From assembly GCA_943368475.1 (NCBI GenBank), contig CALRLF020000014.1, positions 1 to 64,000 of the forward strand: a stretch of 64,000 nucleotides of DNA, given 5' to 3'. Below are positions 34,376 to 43,681 of the stretch, in pieces. A model generated the notes under the pieces. The model saw only the letters and a list, made by a program, of their open reading frames with translations. It ran no database searches and had not been told where the DNA came from. Every line of letters starts with the position of its first letter. Positions within the stretch are counted from its first letter, which is position 1. The position numbers were made by a program, and so were the translations under genes. This DNA comes from UBA1930 sp943368475. Lineage in GTDB: Bacteria > Bacteroidota > Bacteroidia > Chitinophagales > Chitinophagaceae.

Positions 34376-34430
34376 TACAAGTGTGCGACGCAACAGACGA
34401 TGCCATGAAAAACTACAGTTCGTTACAAAA
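34376..34430 (+). repeat. GTGCGACGCAAC intergenic element, copy 1
   Basis: Bases 34376-34394 (TACAAGTGTGCGACGCAAC) match 56803-56821 with one difference. About 30 bases later both copies have a CTACAGTTCGTTACAAAA / CTGTTGCTGGTAACAAAA-like end, so the shared element is about 53 bases long. It abuts the end of the 3-hydroxyacyl-CoA dehydrogenase gene. Confidence 0.6.
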
Positions 34431-34433
34431 AAA

Positions 34434-35282
34434 TTAATACTGATAAAATCCTTTTCCTGTTTTACGACCCAATTCTCCTAACGCTACTTTTTTTTGCTGA
34501 AGGATAGATGGCGTAAGCCTTTCAGGCTTTCCTAAAGCTTCCCAAACAATATTGCTTACACCAAAATTGATGTCCATACCAATTAAATCCATGAGTTTAA
34601 ATGGTCCCATTTTAAAACCTGTAGCTTCCATAATGGCATCTACATTTTCAATTGTGGCTAGGTTTAATTCAACCAATTTCATGGCTTCTAAATAATAATG
34701 CCTAGCCACACGATTTACAATAAAACCAGGAGCATCGGTACAAATTACAGGAACTTTATTCAGTTGTTTACAAAGTGCAACAATGGTTTGTACAACTGTT
34801 TCATGGGTATGTGTTCCTTTAACTACTTCTACCAATTTCATAATAGTAGCAGGGTTAAAAAAGTGCATACCTATTAGGTTTGCTGGGTTTTCTACTTCGT
34901 TGGCAATATCGTTGATGGAGATCGATGAAGTGTTTGTTGCAAAAATTGTTTCTAAGCTATTCAGCTTTGCAAGGCTATTAAACAAACCTACTTTGGCTTC
35001 TTTTTTTTCGATGATGGCTTCAATAATTAAATCAGCCACACAATCATTGCTATTGGAAGTAAATACAAGATTATTTAACGTGTTTTGCTGCTGCACTTGC
35101 GTCAGCTTGTTTTTATCGACCAATAGTTGCAGGCTTTTTTCTATAGCAGTTTTGCTCTTTTGCAGCATTGCCTCATTTACATCGAATTGAATGGTGTTAA
35201 AGCCAGCTTGTGCTGCAACCTGTGCAATGCCACTGCCCATTGTACCTGCACCACAAACGCAAATGGTATGTATTGTATTCAT
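34434..35282 (-). CDS. 3-hydroxybutyryl-CoA dehydrogenase family protein
   Basis: I chose the ATG at 35282 (MNTIHTICVCGAGTMGSGIAQVAAQAGF), which places the NAD-binding GAGTMGSGIA at the usual N-terminal position. The protein of 282 residues also has the C-terminal domain (GFIVNRVARHYYLEAMKLVE, FKMGPFKLMDLIGMDIN) of the short-form dehydrogenase Hbd/PaaH. It interconverts 3-hydroxyacyl-CoA and 3-oxoacyl-CoA in fatty-acid, butanoate or phenylacetate metabolism. It ends KTGKGFYQY as the family does. No other beta-oxidation gene is adjacent. Confidence 0.92.
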   Translation of the reverse strand: MNTIHTICVCGAGTMGSGIAQVAAQAGFNTIQFDVNEAMLQKSKTAIEKSLQLLVDKNKLTQVQQQNTLNNLVFTSNSNDCVADLIIEAIIEKKEAKVGLFNSLAKLNSLETIFATNTSSISINDIANEVENPANLIGMHFFNPATIMKLVEVVKGTHTHETVVQTIVALCKQLNKVPVICTDAPGFIVNRVARHYYLEAMKLVELNLATIENVDAIMEATGFKMGPFKLMDLIGMDINFGVSNIVWEALGKPERLTPSILQQKKVALGELGRKTGKGFYQY

Positions 35283-35431
35283 GCTTGCAAGATAATTATT
35301 TTGAAGTATGCTGATGATGAATTTGTACAAAGCAACTGCTTTGGTTTTAATGAAGTAATGCTTACTTACATGTTATCCACCAATAAATTAGCAGTTTATG
35401 TTTTACAAAATGGCTTAGTTACTTTTACACT

Positions 35432-36280
35432 ATGGCTAAAAAGAAAATACTGCAACAATTGGATTTATTCGGTGCAATGTTTACCGAAGAATCTGCACCT
35501 GTTCAGGAAGAAAAGCAGGCAATTTCTAAAGCCGAAGAATCTGAAACAAATGCTATACAAAACATTGTTGCTGAACCTGAAAATGTTATTGAAGATACTC
35601 GACCATTTGTGTTTTCAGATGATAAGATTGGGGTTAAAATAAAACTGAAACCACCTATTCAGCCTGTAGTTGAAAATATTGTTGAGGAATTAGAGCCTAT
35701 AGTTTCAATAACAGAAGAAGAAAAAACTATTGCTGATGAACCGATAGCAATTGTTGAAGAAAAAGAAATTGTAATTGAAGAACCAATTGTAATTATTGAA
35801 TCAGTTAAGGAAAGTAAATCTAAATCAACCAACAAAAAACTCCAAACTCCAAACTCTAAATCTAAAACGGATAAACCCAAAAGCAAACGTGGTCGTAAGA
35901 GCTTTAAGGAAATGGATGAAGAAGTTGGTTTAATTAATATTCCTGATGAAGAAGAGTTGAAGAAAAAATTATACTACCCAATACGTGAAGTAGCAGCTTT
36001 TTTTAATGTAAATACTTCGCTAATCAGGGCATGGGAAGTGGAGTTTGATATTTTACAACCCAGAAAAAACAGAAAAGGAGATAGATTGTTTAGGGTAGAG
36101 GATATTAAGAACTTACAGATTATTTACTACTTACTGCGTAATAAAAAATTCTCAGTTGATGGGGCTAAAAAATATTTAAAAGAGAATAAAAAGAAAGCAG
36201 ATGTAAATCAGCAATTATTACAATCTTTAACAAAATTCCGTTCTTTTTTAGTAGAGTTAAAAACGAACTTACAGGCTTAA
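35432..36280 (+). CDS. MerR-family transcriptional regulator with long acidic N-terminal region
   Basis: The last 100 residues hold a MerR-type winged helix (LYYPIREVAAFFNVNTSLIRAWEVEFDILQPRKNRKGDRLFRVEDIKNLQIIYYLLRNK). Before it lies a region of about 165 residues of low complexity, first glutamate-rich (EEKTIADEPIAIVEEKEIVI) and then lysine/serine-rich (KSKSTNKKLQTPNSKSK). MerR regulators of this type in Bacteroidota often carry such extensions. No sensor domain follows the helix-turn-helix, so the effector is unknown. It may form an operon with the thioredoxin-like lipoprotein 13 bases downstream. Confidence 0.85.
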   Translation: MAKKKILQQLDLFGAMFTEESAPVQEEKQAISKAEESETNAIQNIVAEPENVIEDTRPFVFSDDKIGVKIKLKPPIQPVVENIVEELEPIVSITEEEKTIADEPIAIVEEKEIVIEEPIVIIESVKESKSKSTNKKLQTPNSKSKTDKPKSKRGRKSFKEMDEEVGLINIPDEEELKKKLYYPIREVAAFFNVNTSLIRAWEVEFDILQPRKNRKGDRLFRVEDIKNLQIIYYLLRNKKFSVDGAKKYLKENKKKADVNQQLLQSLTKFRSFLVELKTNLQA

Positions 36281-36293
36281 ATTAAATTGATTT

Positions 36294-36842
36294 ATGAAGC
36301 ATATTTTATCGTTACTAATTATAGTTGTTGTTCTAAGTTCATGCAATACTGTTTATTTAAAACCTTTACTTAAAGACAACTATATTGTTACTAGAGATGA
36401 AGGGCATGAAGGCAATGCAAAAATTTTAAGAGGCTCAATAACACGTTCAGTTTTGGAGACAGACACAGCTTTTAAATGGTTTGCTGATAATTATAAATAT
36501 GGAACACCCGATGCTGTTGCTGTAGAAGCTTTCTCAAAAAATAAAGATAAATTTAGTATCGTTGTTTTTGGTGGTACTTGGTGCCACGATACACAAAACT
36601 TATTGCCCTCATTTTATAAATTGATTGATAAAAGTGGATTTCCTGCGGATAAAATTTATTTAATTGGCGTTGATAGAAAGAAAACAACCATTAAAAATTT
36701 GCAAACAAAATTTAATATTACCAATGTTCCCACTTTTATTATTCGTGATAATAGTGGTAAAGAAGTTGGTCGAGTTGTTGAATATGGCACAACAGGTGCA
36801 ATAGACAAAGAATTGGGACAAATTGTAAGCAAGATTCAATAA
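36294..36842 (+). CDS. Thioredoxin-fold lipoprotein with a single active-site cysteine
   Basis: The lipoprotein signal ends in LSSC (C17). The thioredoxin fold appears at about 85-175 (FSIVVFGGTWCHDTQNLLPSFYKLID ... LQTKFNITNVPTFIIRDNSGKEVGRVVEYG). The active-site motif is WCHD, so only the N-terminal cysteine (C97) remains and the resolving cysteine is absent. The cis-proline in NVPTF is present. Disulfide exchange by a monothiol route or a binding role is possible. It is likely co-transcribed with the MerR regulator upstream. Confidence 0.8.
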   Translation: MKHILSLLIIVVVLSSCNTVYLKPLLKDNYIVTRDEGHEGNAKILRGSITRSVLETDTAFKWFADNYKYGTPDAVAVEAFSKNKDKFSIVVFGGTWCHDTQNLLPSFYKLIDKSGFPADKIYLIGVDRKKTTIKNLQTKFNITNVPTFIIRDNSGKEVGRVVEYGTTGAIDKELGQIVSKIQ

Positions 36843-36881
36843 TCTTGCAGCAATCAATCATCATCATATACAAATCATTGC

Positions 36882-37571
36882 ATGGCTGCAGAGTTCGATC
36901 AATACGCAAAAGATTACAGAGCATTACATAACGAGAATTTAAAAATTACCGGTTTTGATAGTTTGCATTTTGTAGATGTAAAGGTGAATTGGCTGGCCAG
37001 ATATGAAAAGAATGAACCTTTGCGTTTGTTGGATTTAGGTTGTGGCGATGGTTACACGGCTGAATACATGTTTAAACAATTTCCACAATGGCAAATTGAA
37101 GCAATAGAAGTATCTCAAGAAAGTATTGATGTTGCTAAATTAAAGCATGCACCCAATACCAATTTTCAATGGTTCGATGGTAAGCATGTGCCATTTGAAG
37201 ATGAAAGTTTCGATGCCATTTTTATTGCCTGCATTTTTCATCATGTGCCATTAAATGAACATTTTGATTTAATGAATGAAGCAAAACGTGTATTGAAAAA
37301 AGGTGGCAGATTGTATTTGTTTGAACACAATCCTTATAATTTAGGTACACAATATTTAGTAAAAACCTGTGTGTTCGATGGTACTGCTCATTTGCTAACG
37401 GCAGCTCACTTTACTAAATTATTTGCTCAACAAAACTGGCAATTAAACTTCGTAAAATACCTTACTTTTTTACCAGGCTGGAAATGGATTAGACCATTGT
37501 TAAAGTTAGAAAAACACTTATCTTGGTTACCTTTCGGCGGACAGTATTTTATTTCGGCTACTAAAAAATAA
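36882..37571 (+). CDS. Class I SAM-dependent methyltransferase
   Basis: The protein of 229 residues has the SAM-binding motif LLDLGCGDGYTAEYMF at about 47-62 and the post-motifs IEVS, NFQWFDGKHVPFEDESFDAIFIACIFHHVP and RVLKKGGRLYLFEHNP. This is a methyltransf_11/25-type small-molecule or lipid methylase; the substrate is unknown. The C-terminus overlaps the end of the convergent YfhO-type gene by 45 bases, so the last 14 codons of each gene share DNA in opposite strands. Confidence 0.85.
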   Translation: MAAEFDQYAKDYRALHNENLKITGFDSLHFVDVKVNWLARYEKNEPLRLLDLGCGDGYTAEYMFKQFPQWQIEAIEVSQESIDVAKLKHAPNTNFQWFDGKHVPFEDESFDAIFIACIFHHVPLNEHFDLMNEAKRVLKKGGRLYLFEHNPYNLGTQYLVKTCVFDGTAHLLTAAHFTKLFAQQNWQLNFVKYLTFLPGWKWIRPLLKLEKHLSWLPFGGQYFISATKK

Positions 37572-39539
37572 AATACCCATCAATAATAAAAGAAAAGCAT
37601 AGCTGAGCATCATTAACTGCTTATAATTTCCTCTATTGTATTCAAGATTTATTTGGTTATTACCTGCTACTACCGGTAACTGCATAAAGCAATCTTTCCA
37701 GGTACTAATAGGTAAACCATTTGTTTCTTTCCATTTATAGTAATTGTTTTGTTGTAGAATAATACTCCCTGCTTTGTTGCAATAAATATTCAGTTGAATA
37801 TTGGTATACGTCAGGTGTGCTGAATTAATTATTACACTATCCACATCTTCACTGAAAGCAAAAGGATGATTTCTTAAAATTCGTTCGTTGCTGGTATCAT
37901 TGATAAATAATTTTTCATAGCCACTGAAAATGGTATTGCTCATTAAAAAAGTAGCTCCATTCATTATTTTAGAAGCATTGTGATTTTTCCATGGATCGAA
38001 CATGTACAACTTTCTATTCTCTGCCAATGGTCTTTTCAAATATTCATTGGGCTGCTGCTGATAAAATGTTTTTGCATAATTATTAAATACTGCAGGCTTC
38101 ACATTTCCTACTCCTGTAATAGCCATACCAATACTGTAATTGATAAGTAAATCAATTACTATAAACAGTAAGAATAACTTTTTTTGAGTGAGTAATTGCC
38201 GAGTAAATACTAAAGCAATAAACCAAAGAATAGTTTGTACAACTGTATTTGCATAAAATATTTTATGATGTAATGCTGTTTCAAATACAGCATATTTATT
38301 GGTTAATAAAAATACAACTGCAACACCCAAAAGCATAATTGCACAAACCCATTTTAATATTTTAATGCTCGAAGAAGAAAGTTTAAAATCTTGCTTACTT
38401 AACTGATAAACACCAGCAGCAGTAAGTATAATCATCAAAAAAACTCTTGCAGCTGCACTCCATTTAAAAGCACCCATTAAAGGTAAAAATTTAAAAACCA
38501 AATTGCCCAATGGCGTTAAAAATCCAAATAAGAAAATAAAAGTAAAAATGGCAATTCCTGTAAATAGAATTATAAATGAAGTTTTATTCTTTTTATAATT
38601 TAATAGAAATAAAACAAACCCAAGTAAAGGCAATACACCAAAATAAAAATCTCTGTTTGCACTATGACATAAGATATCATAGTTTTTATTGTACACGCTA
38701 CTTGTTATAAATAAAGACGATAAAAATTGAGGGTAATAACAATCTCTAAAAGGCAAATCAGTTACTAAATCTTTTCCTCTATTGTAAAAAGGCAAGAACT
38801 CAACATAAGCAATAATTGCTGGTAAGCTTAAAGCTATTCCTATCACTAAAGCCAGTAATAAAAATTGTAATTCTTTCCAAATAGTATTGCTATGTTTTAG
38901 TTGCTGCCACACATGCCATATAAATAATGCCAATAAACAATAAATTGTATAAATAATAAAAGCCGGATAACCACAAACCAGCATTAACCAACTTGTTATT
39001 CCTAATAATATACTGTTTCTAAATTTTGGTTGTTGAATAGTTATAAAATAGAAATAAAATACCCAAGGAATAAATCCTAACGAAGCAGTCCAATTAATAA
39101 AATTGGCAATACCACTTGCAAATCCACTGCATATATAAACTGTAACACCTGCCAGTAAATAGAACTGATTTTTTGTAATCAATCCCAACAATTTAAACAT
39201 GCCTGCTGCACCAATAAAAATGTACACAACATATTCTAACAAAAACAGTGAATGGTTGTACTTAAAAAAATAGCACAATACAAATGCAATTGGATTCCAA
39301 ACTGCACCTTGCATATCTGCGTATTGTGGTATACCATTTAGTAAAAAAGGATTCCAGTAAGGCAATGTTCCTGCATGCAATGCATCACTCAAATACATGC
39401 GAACTGGCATGTAAAAAAATGAGTTGTCGTCTTTTAAACACACCAATTGAAAAGTAAAAAACCAGTTGGCTCCCAACACTAGTATTGCAAGTATAAACAA
39501 ATACCTTAATGAAACAAATGTGTTGGTATTGGTTTGCAT
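37527..39539 (-). CDS. YfhO-type polytopic membrane protein
   Basis: The protein of 670 residues has about a dozen membrane segments after an N-terminal signal anchor. The first periplasmic loop (CLKDDNSFFYMPVRMYLSDALHAGTLPYWNPFLLNGIPQYADMQGAVWNP) holds the acidic residue pair and the PYWNP motif typical of the YfhO/GT-C family, in which YfhO glycosylates lipoteichoic acid in Bacillus. A C-terminal beta-rich region lies outside the membrane. It probably glycosylates a lipid or protein at the periplasmic face; the target is unknown. It overlaps the methyltransferase gene tail-to-tail. Confidence 0.8.
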   Translation of the reverse strand: MQTNTNTFVSLRYLFILAILVLGANWFFTFQLVCLKDDNSFFYMPVRMYLSDALHAGTLPYWNPFLLNGIPQYADMQGAVWNPIAFVLCYFFKYNHSLFLLEYVVYIFIGAAGMFKLLGLITKNQFYLLAGVTVYICSGFASGIANFINWTASLGFIPWVFYFYFITIQQPKFRNSILLGITSWLMLVCGYPAFIIYTIYCLLALFIWHVWQQLKHSNTIWKELQFLLLALVIGIALSLPAIIAYVEFLPFYNRGKDLVTDLPFRDCYYPQFLSSLFITSSVYNKNYDILCHSANRDFYFGVLPLLGFVLFLLNYKKNKTSFIILFTGIAIFTFIFLFGFLTPLGNLVFKFLPLMGAFKWSAAARVFLMIILTAAGVYQLSKQDFKLSSSSIKILKWVCAIMLLGVAVVFLLTNKYAVFETALHHKIFYANTVVQTILWFIALVFTRQLLTQKKLFLLFIVIDLLINYSIGMAITGVGNVKPAVFNNYAKTFYQQQPNEYLKRPLAENRKLYMFDPWKNHNASKIMNGATFLMSNTIFSGYEKLFINDTSNERILRNHPFAFSEDVDSVIINSAHLTYTNIQLNIYCNKAGSIILQQNNYYKWKETNGLPISTWKDCFMQLPVVAGNNQINLEYNRGNYKQLMMLSYAFLLLLMGILFFSSRNKILSAER

Positions 39540-39541
39540 CT

Positions 39542-40636
39542 TTACTGTACTTTATGCAATTTAATATCCGTGCTGGCTGCAGCTAATTCAAGTTGCATCG
39601 CTTTTAACAGTGCTAAAATTTCTAAATTAATTTTGCCTTTTTCGTTATTAAACTGCTCAATATCCTGTGGCATAATAGTGAAATAGTCTACAGCATAAAT
39701 GTGTGCATTTTTACCAGTTTCCATAAAGTACACATGACTGCTTTCTACAGAAAGATACTTTTCTAAAATTGTAATAATTGCAGGAGCTAATTTTTCCAAT
39801 TGGTCTAATGGTGCATCTAAACCCAACTCTAATCGTATTTCAACTTTACGTTGGGTTCGTAAAGTAATATTATCCAAAATACTATCTACCATTTGCTTAT
39901 TGGGAACAGTAATATAAGTTTTTGCTTCAGTTCTTATTCGAGTGCTACGCAAACCAATTTTTTCAACTGTGCCAGTAAAGTTGAGCACTTTAACTGTATC
40001 ACCTGTTATAAATGGTTTATCAAAAAAAATAATGAACGATGCAATTAAATTTTCTAAACTTTCTCTGGTAGCCAATGCAATGGCTGCACCAACAATACTT
40101 AGTCCTGTTAGCAGGTTGCCAATATCTCTGTTAAAAGAAAAACGAAGAATCAATAACACACCAATAATCACCAATATTACTTTGAAAAAATCTTTGAAGA
40201 ATACAATGAGTTGATTATCGGTTAAGTCTTTTGTGGTGTTGGCTTTCTCTTCTAAAACCATGGCAATAAAATCTATCAATCTTAGGCAAAGCCAAATAAA
40301 TACAATTACCAACGTGCCATTAGCGAAACTTTCGACCAAAGTTTTGGCGGTTATTTTAAAAATTTTAAAATCCAATGCTTCAGGAAAATATAATTTGTCT
40401 AAAGCAACAAACGAAACAAACAATACCAAAAAACTATCCAAAGGCTGAACTACTAAATCACAAAACGCCTTCTTTTGAATATGCTTACTGGCTTTTGCCA
40501 ACAATCTGTACAACAAGCCAGCAATGTATTTGGAAATGTATCTTTTAAAAATGATGGCCAGTAAAATAACGCCAGCAACAATCAGGTAATTTTTAATGGA
40601 ATTGTTTAAATAAATCTGTTGCAAAAAATGGTTCAT
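39542..40636 (-). CDS. Mechanosensitive ion channel (MscS family)
   Basis: I chose the ATG at 40636 (MNHFLQQIYLNNS). The protein of 364 residues has four or five N-terminal membrane segments and then the conserved pore and beta domain: LTGLSIVGAAIALATRESLENLIASFIIFFDKPFITGDTV, VEKIGLRSTRIRTEAKTYITVPNKQMVDSILDN. This is the MscS pore helix with its glycine/alanine pattern and the upper vestibule. It relieves osmotic shock. The gene ends 2 bases from the start of the YfhO-type gene on the same strand, so the two may be co-transcribed. Confidence 0.93.
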   Translation of the reverse strand: MNHFLQQIYLNNSIKNYLIVAGVILLAIIFKRYISKYIAGLLYRLLAKASKHIQKKAFCDLVVQPLDSFLVLFVSFVALDKLYFPEALDFKIFKITAKTLVESFANGTLVIVFIWLCLRLIDFIAMVLEEKANTTKDLTDNQLIVFFKDFFKVILVIIGVLLILRFSFNRDIGNLLTGLSIVGAAIALATRESLENLIASFIIFFDKPFITGDTVKVLNFTGTVEKIGLRSTRIRTEAKTYITVPNKQMVDSILDNITLRTQRKVEIRLELGLDAPLDQLEKLAPAIITILEKYLSVESSHVYFMETGKNAHIYAVDYFTIMPQDIEQFNNEKGKINLEILALLKAMQLELAAASTDIKLHKVQ

Positions 40637-40698
40637 ACACAAAATCTTTTCTGTTGCAAAAATGCTGAATTTAAGTTGGATAATTTAGATAGCATTTT

Positions 40699-40790
40699 CA
40701 CCACAGAGAAAATGAGTTAATCGAGTGAAACAGAGCATTTATAATATCTCTTTGTGTGCTTTGTATTCTTTGTTACTTTGTGTGAAACCT
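40699..40790. repeat. Dispersed CCACAGAG ... CTTTGTGTG repeat
   Basis: The sequence has CACCACAGAGAAAATGAG, GAGTGAAACAGAG, CTCTTTGTGTGCTTTGTATTC and TTTGTTACTTTGTGTGAAA. It resembles 30955-31100 word for word in several places and lies directly upstream of gatB. Confidence 0.6.
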
Positions 40791-40873
40791 ACATTAAACT
40801 TGTTAAAACCTGCAAATACCCAACATCCACAAAAACCTATACAAGTTGTAACTATTATCTTTACAGCCTAGTT

Positions 40874-42313
40874 ATGAATCAGGAAAAATACGAAACGGTT
40901 ATTGGGCTCGAAATTCATGCCCAGTTACAAACCAATAGTAAGTTGTTCAGTGGCGATAGCATTGCATTTGGTGCAGAACCTAATACACATGTGAGTCCTA
41001 TAGTGTTGGCTCACCCAGGAACACTTCCTAAAACCAATAAAAAAGCAGTGGAGTATGCCATTAAATTGGGCTTGGCATGCAATTGTGCAATTGAGAAAGA
41101 CAATTATTTTGCAAGGAAAAATTATTTCTATGCCGATTTACCCAAGGGTTATCAAATATCTCAACATACCACACCTATTTGTAAAGGTGGGCACATAACT
41201 ATCACAACTAGTGAAGGCACTAAGCAAATTGAACTAAACAGAATTCATATAGAAGAAGATGCTGGAAAAAGTATTCACGATTTAGAAGACAATTATAGTT
41301 GTATAGATCTAAACAGAGCAGGAACACCATTGGTAGAAATTGTTACTGAACCTTGCTTGCACAGCAGTGAAGAAGCTTATCAGTATGTAACAGAAATTAG
41401 AAGATTGGTGCAGTGGATTGGCGTTTGCGATGGCAATATGGAAGAAGGCAGCCTGCGTTGCGATGCCAATGTTTCTATTCGTTTGAAGGGAGCAACAGAG
41501 CTAGGCACTAAAGTAGAAGTCAAGAACTTAAACTCCATTCGTAATGTAAAAAAAGCCATTGAGTTTGAAGTTGAACGTATGATTCAAATGGTTGAAAGTG
41601 GTGGAACCATTACTCAGCAAACTAGAAGCTTTGATGCCAGTAACGATACCACATTTGCCATTCGGGATAAAGAAGACGCCAACGATTACAGATATTTTGC
41701 TGATCCAGATTTAGCTCCATTTCACTTAACTGATGATTTTATCAATAGCATTCAACAGCAATTACCAGCATTACCCAATCAATTAAAGCAACAGTTTATT
41801 ACTGAATTTGGGTTGAATGAATATGATGCAGCACAATTGTGTGATGATAAATCAACTGCTGAATATTTTGTACACACAGCGGCAACCTGTAAAAATTATA
41901 AAGCTATTGTAAATTGGATGACAGGCCCTATACGTCAGTACTTAAATGAACAGAATAGCAATTTTGAAACCATCGAACTAAAGCCGCAAACTCTAGCTCA
42001 GTTAATACAAATTGTAGAGGATGGCAAAGTAAATTTCTCTGTGGCTTCTTCAAAGCTGTTACCTGTTTTATTTAAAGAAAACAAACAACCACTACAATTG
42101 GCAGAAGAACTAAACTTAATACAGGTAAGCGATAGCAACGAATTAGAAAATTGGGTAAATGAAGTAATAGCAAACATGCCTGATAAAGTTGCTGAATACA
42201 AAAAAGGTAAAAAAGGACTAATCGGTTTGTTTGTAGGCGAAGTAAAAAAACTAAGCAAAGGCAAGGCCGATCCTAAAATGGTAACTGAATTATTACAAAA
42301 TAAACTCAACTAA
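40874..42313 (+). CDS. gatB: Asp-tRNA(Asn)/Glu-tRNA(Gln) amidotransferase subunit B
   Basis: GatB binds the misacylated tRNA and phosphorylates the side chain for transamidation with GatA and GatC. I chose the ATG at 40874 (MNQEKYETVIGLEIHAQL), the usual GatB start; the frame is open to 40754 but that part lies in a dispersed repeat. The conserved core (SKLFSGDSIAFGAEPNTHVSPIVLAHPGTLP, DLPKGYQISQ, DLNRAGTPLVEIVTEPCLHSSEEA, EEGSLRCDANVSIR) and the C-terminal helical YqeY-like tail are present. At 479 residues the length is normal. gatA and gatC are not in the window. Confidence 0.97.
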   Translation: MNQEKYETVIGLEIHAQLQTNSKLFSGDSIAFGAEPNTHVSPIVLAHPGTLPKTNKKAVEYAIKLGLACNCAIEKDNYFARKNYFYADLPKGYQISQHTTPICKGGHITITTSEGTKQIELNRIHIEEDAGKSIHDLEDNYSCIDLNRAGTPLVEIVTEPCLHSSEEAYQYVTEIRRLVQWIGVCDGNMEEGSLRCDANVSIRLKGATELGTKVEVKNLNSIRNVKKAIEFEVERMIQMVESGGTITQQTRSFDASNDTTFAIRDKEDANDYRYFADPDLAPFHLTDDFINSIQQQLPALPNQLKQQFITEFGLNEYDAAQLCDDKSTAEYFVHTAATCKNYKAIVNWMTGPIRQYLNEQNSNFETIELKPQTLAQLIQIVEDGKVNFSVASSKLLPVLFKENKQPLQLAEELNLIQVSDSNELENWVNEVIANMPDKVAEYKKGKKGLIGLFVGEVKKLSKGKADPKMVTELLQNKLN

Positions 42314-42342
42314 CAAAATTAACAGCTAATTCGATTGAAAAC

Positions 42343-42376
42343 CTCTTTAACTCTTTCCCTCTTTTAATCTCTTAGC
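42343..42376 (-). repeat. Purine-rich repeat, inverted copy
   Basis: On the minus strand this reads GCTAAGAGATTAAAAGAGGG and on, matching 5470-5503 over 34 bases with two differences. It lies between gatB and the following thioredoxin-like gene. Confidence 0.7.
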
Positions 42377-42393
42377 AAAAAATAAATCTCACA

Positions 42394-43497
42394 ATGAAAA
42401 AAATCTCCATCATAATTTTCGCAGCTGCCGCCATTTTAGCATGTAAACCCAAAGAACATGGTGCATTTACTGTTAGTGGTAATATAGCCAATGCAACTAC
42501 TGATAAAGTGTATTTAGAAGAAATTCCATTTGCTGGTCAACAGCCCGTTGTTATTGATTCTGCCACTTTAAAAAATGGAAAGTTTGAGTTGAGAGGTATG
42601 GCAAAAGACGAAGGTTTATATGCATTGAGTTTATACCAAGGGCCACAAATTCTTTTAGTTAACGATGCTAAAAGTATTCGTGTAAAAATGGATGTAAATA
42701 ATTATAAAGCTTACGAAACCGAAGGTTCAAAAGCCTCCACTTCATTACACGAATTATTTGGTAGTTACGAAAACCAGTTCGAAAAAGTAAAGCAAGCATT
42801 TACACAATTGGATTCGCTGCAGGCACAAAAAGCCAATGATAGTATTATGACTTTTCATAAGCTACAACGCAAAAACGAAATGAGTAAATTAAATGGTCTT
42901 TTAACCAGCTTCATTGCAAAAACCGAAAGTCCTGCCGCATGCTTACATGCATTGGGCATGGCTACCAGAAGTATGGAGTTAGACGATTTAAGAACTTTGG
43001 TAACCAATGCTGCTGCTAAGTTTAAAGAGTATGAAGGCATGCAAAAGTTTAAGAAAATGTTAGCTGGTCAGCAGTATCCATTATTAGATAAGCAAGCCCC
43101 TGAAATTGCATTGCCTACGCCTAATAAAGACACAGTAAAACTCAGCAGTTTCAGAGGCAAATATGTGTTAGTCGATTTTTGGGCAAGCTGGTGTAAACCA
43201 TGCCGTGCCGAAAACCCAAATGTGGTAGCTGCTTACAATAAATACAAAGACAAAAATTTTATCGTATTGGGTGTTTCATTAGATAGTGATAAAAAAGATT
43301 GGACCGATGCTATTGCTGCAGATAATTTAACCTGGGCACATATCAGCGATTTAAAACAATGGCAAAGTCCATTGGTAGGTTTGTACATGTTCGATGGAAT
43401 TCCCTTCAATGTTTTGGTAGATCCATCAGGAAAAATTATTGCATCAAGCCTACGTGAAGATGCATTGGACAAAAAATTAAGTGAAGTGTTGAAATAG
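42394..43497 (+). CDS. TlpA-like thiol-disulfide oxidoreductase lipoprotein with DUF4369 domain
   Basis: The signal ends in ILAC (C17, lipidated). Residues about 24-115 form a DUF4369-type domain (FTVSGNIANATTDKVYLEEIPFAGQQPVVIDSATLKNGKFELRG), then a helical linker, then a TlpA/AhpC-like thioredoxin domain at about 230-365. Its active site is WCKPC with C267 and C270. Periplasmic thiol-disulfide exchange, for example in cytochrome maturation or repair of secreted proteins, is expected. This domain order is very common in Bacteroidota. Confidence 0.92.
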   Translation: MKKISIIIFAAAAILACKPKEHGAFTVSGNIANATTDKVYLEEIPFAGQQPVVIDSATLKNGKFELRGMAKDEGLYALSLYQGPQILLVNDAKSIRVKMDVNNYKAYETEGSKASTSLHELFGSYENQFEKVKQAFTQLDSLQAQKANDSIMTFHKLQRKNEMSKLNGLLTSFIAKTESPAACLHALGMATRSMELDDLRTLVTNAAAKFKEYEGMQKFKKMLAGQQYPLLDKQAPEIALPTPNKDTVKLSSFRGKYVLVDFWASWCKPCRAENPNVVAAYNKYKDKNFIVLGVSLDSDKKDWTDAIAADNLTWAHISDLKQWQSPLVGLYMFDGIPFNVLVDPSGKIIASSLREDALDKKLSEVLK

Positions 43498-43498
43498 T

Positions 43499-43565
43499 TT
43501 TTCTCGCAGAAAACACAGATAACGCAGAAATAAATATTCGGCGAATTCAGCGTTTTCCGTGAGCA
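43499..43565. repeat. Degenerate CGCAGAAAACACAG repeat
   Basis: CTCGCAGAAAACACAGATAA, CGCAGAAATAAATATTCGGC and TTCAGCGTTTTCCGTGAGC occur in series. A complementary set (TTCTGCGTTATCTGCGAGC) occurs at 44812. It resembles the CCACAGAG family. Confidence 0.5.
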
Positions 43566-43603
43566 AAAAAATAGAATTCTATCACAAATAATTTAAAACA
43601 AAA

Positions 43604-43641
43604 TAAAAGCCCTCAACTACCAAGTAATTGAGGGTTTTCTT
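43604..43641. terminator. Bidirectional terminator between convergent genes
   Basis: CCCTCAA (43610-43616) pairs with TTGAGGG (43628-43634), with AAAA before and TTTTCTT after. It lies between the thioredoxin-like gene and the PfkB-kinase gene, which converge on it. Confidence 0.7.
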
Positions 43642-43681
43642 ATGTAAAATACTATGTGTCTATTTATCTATGTGGTTAAAA

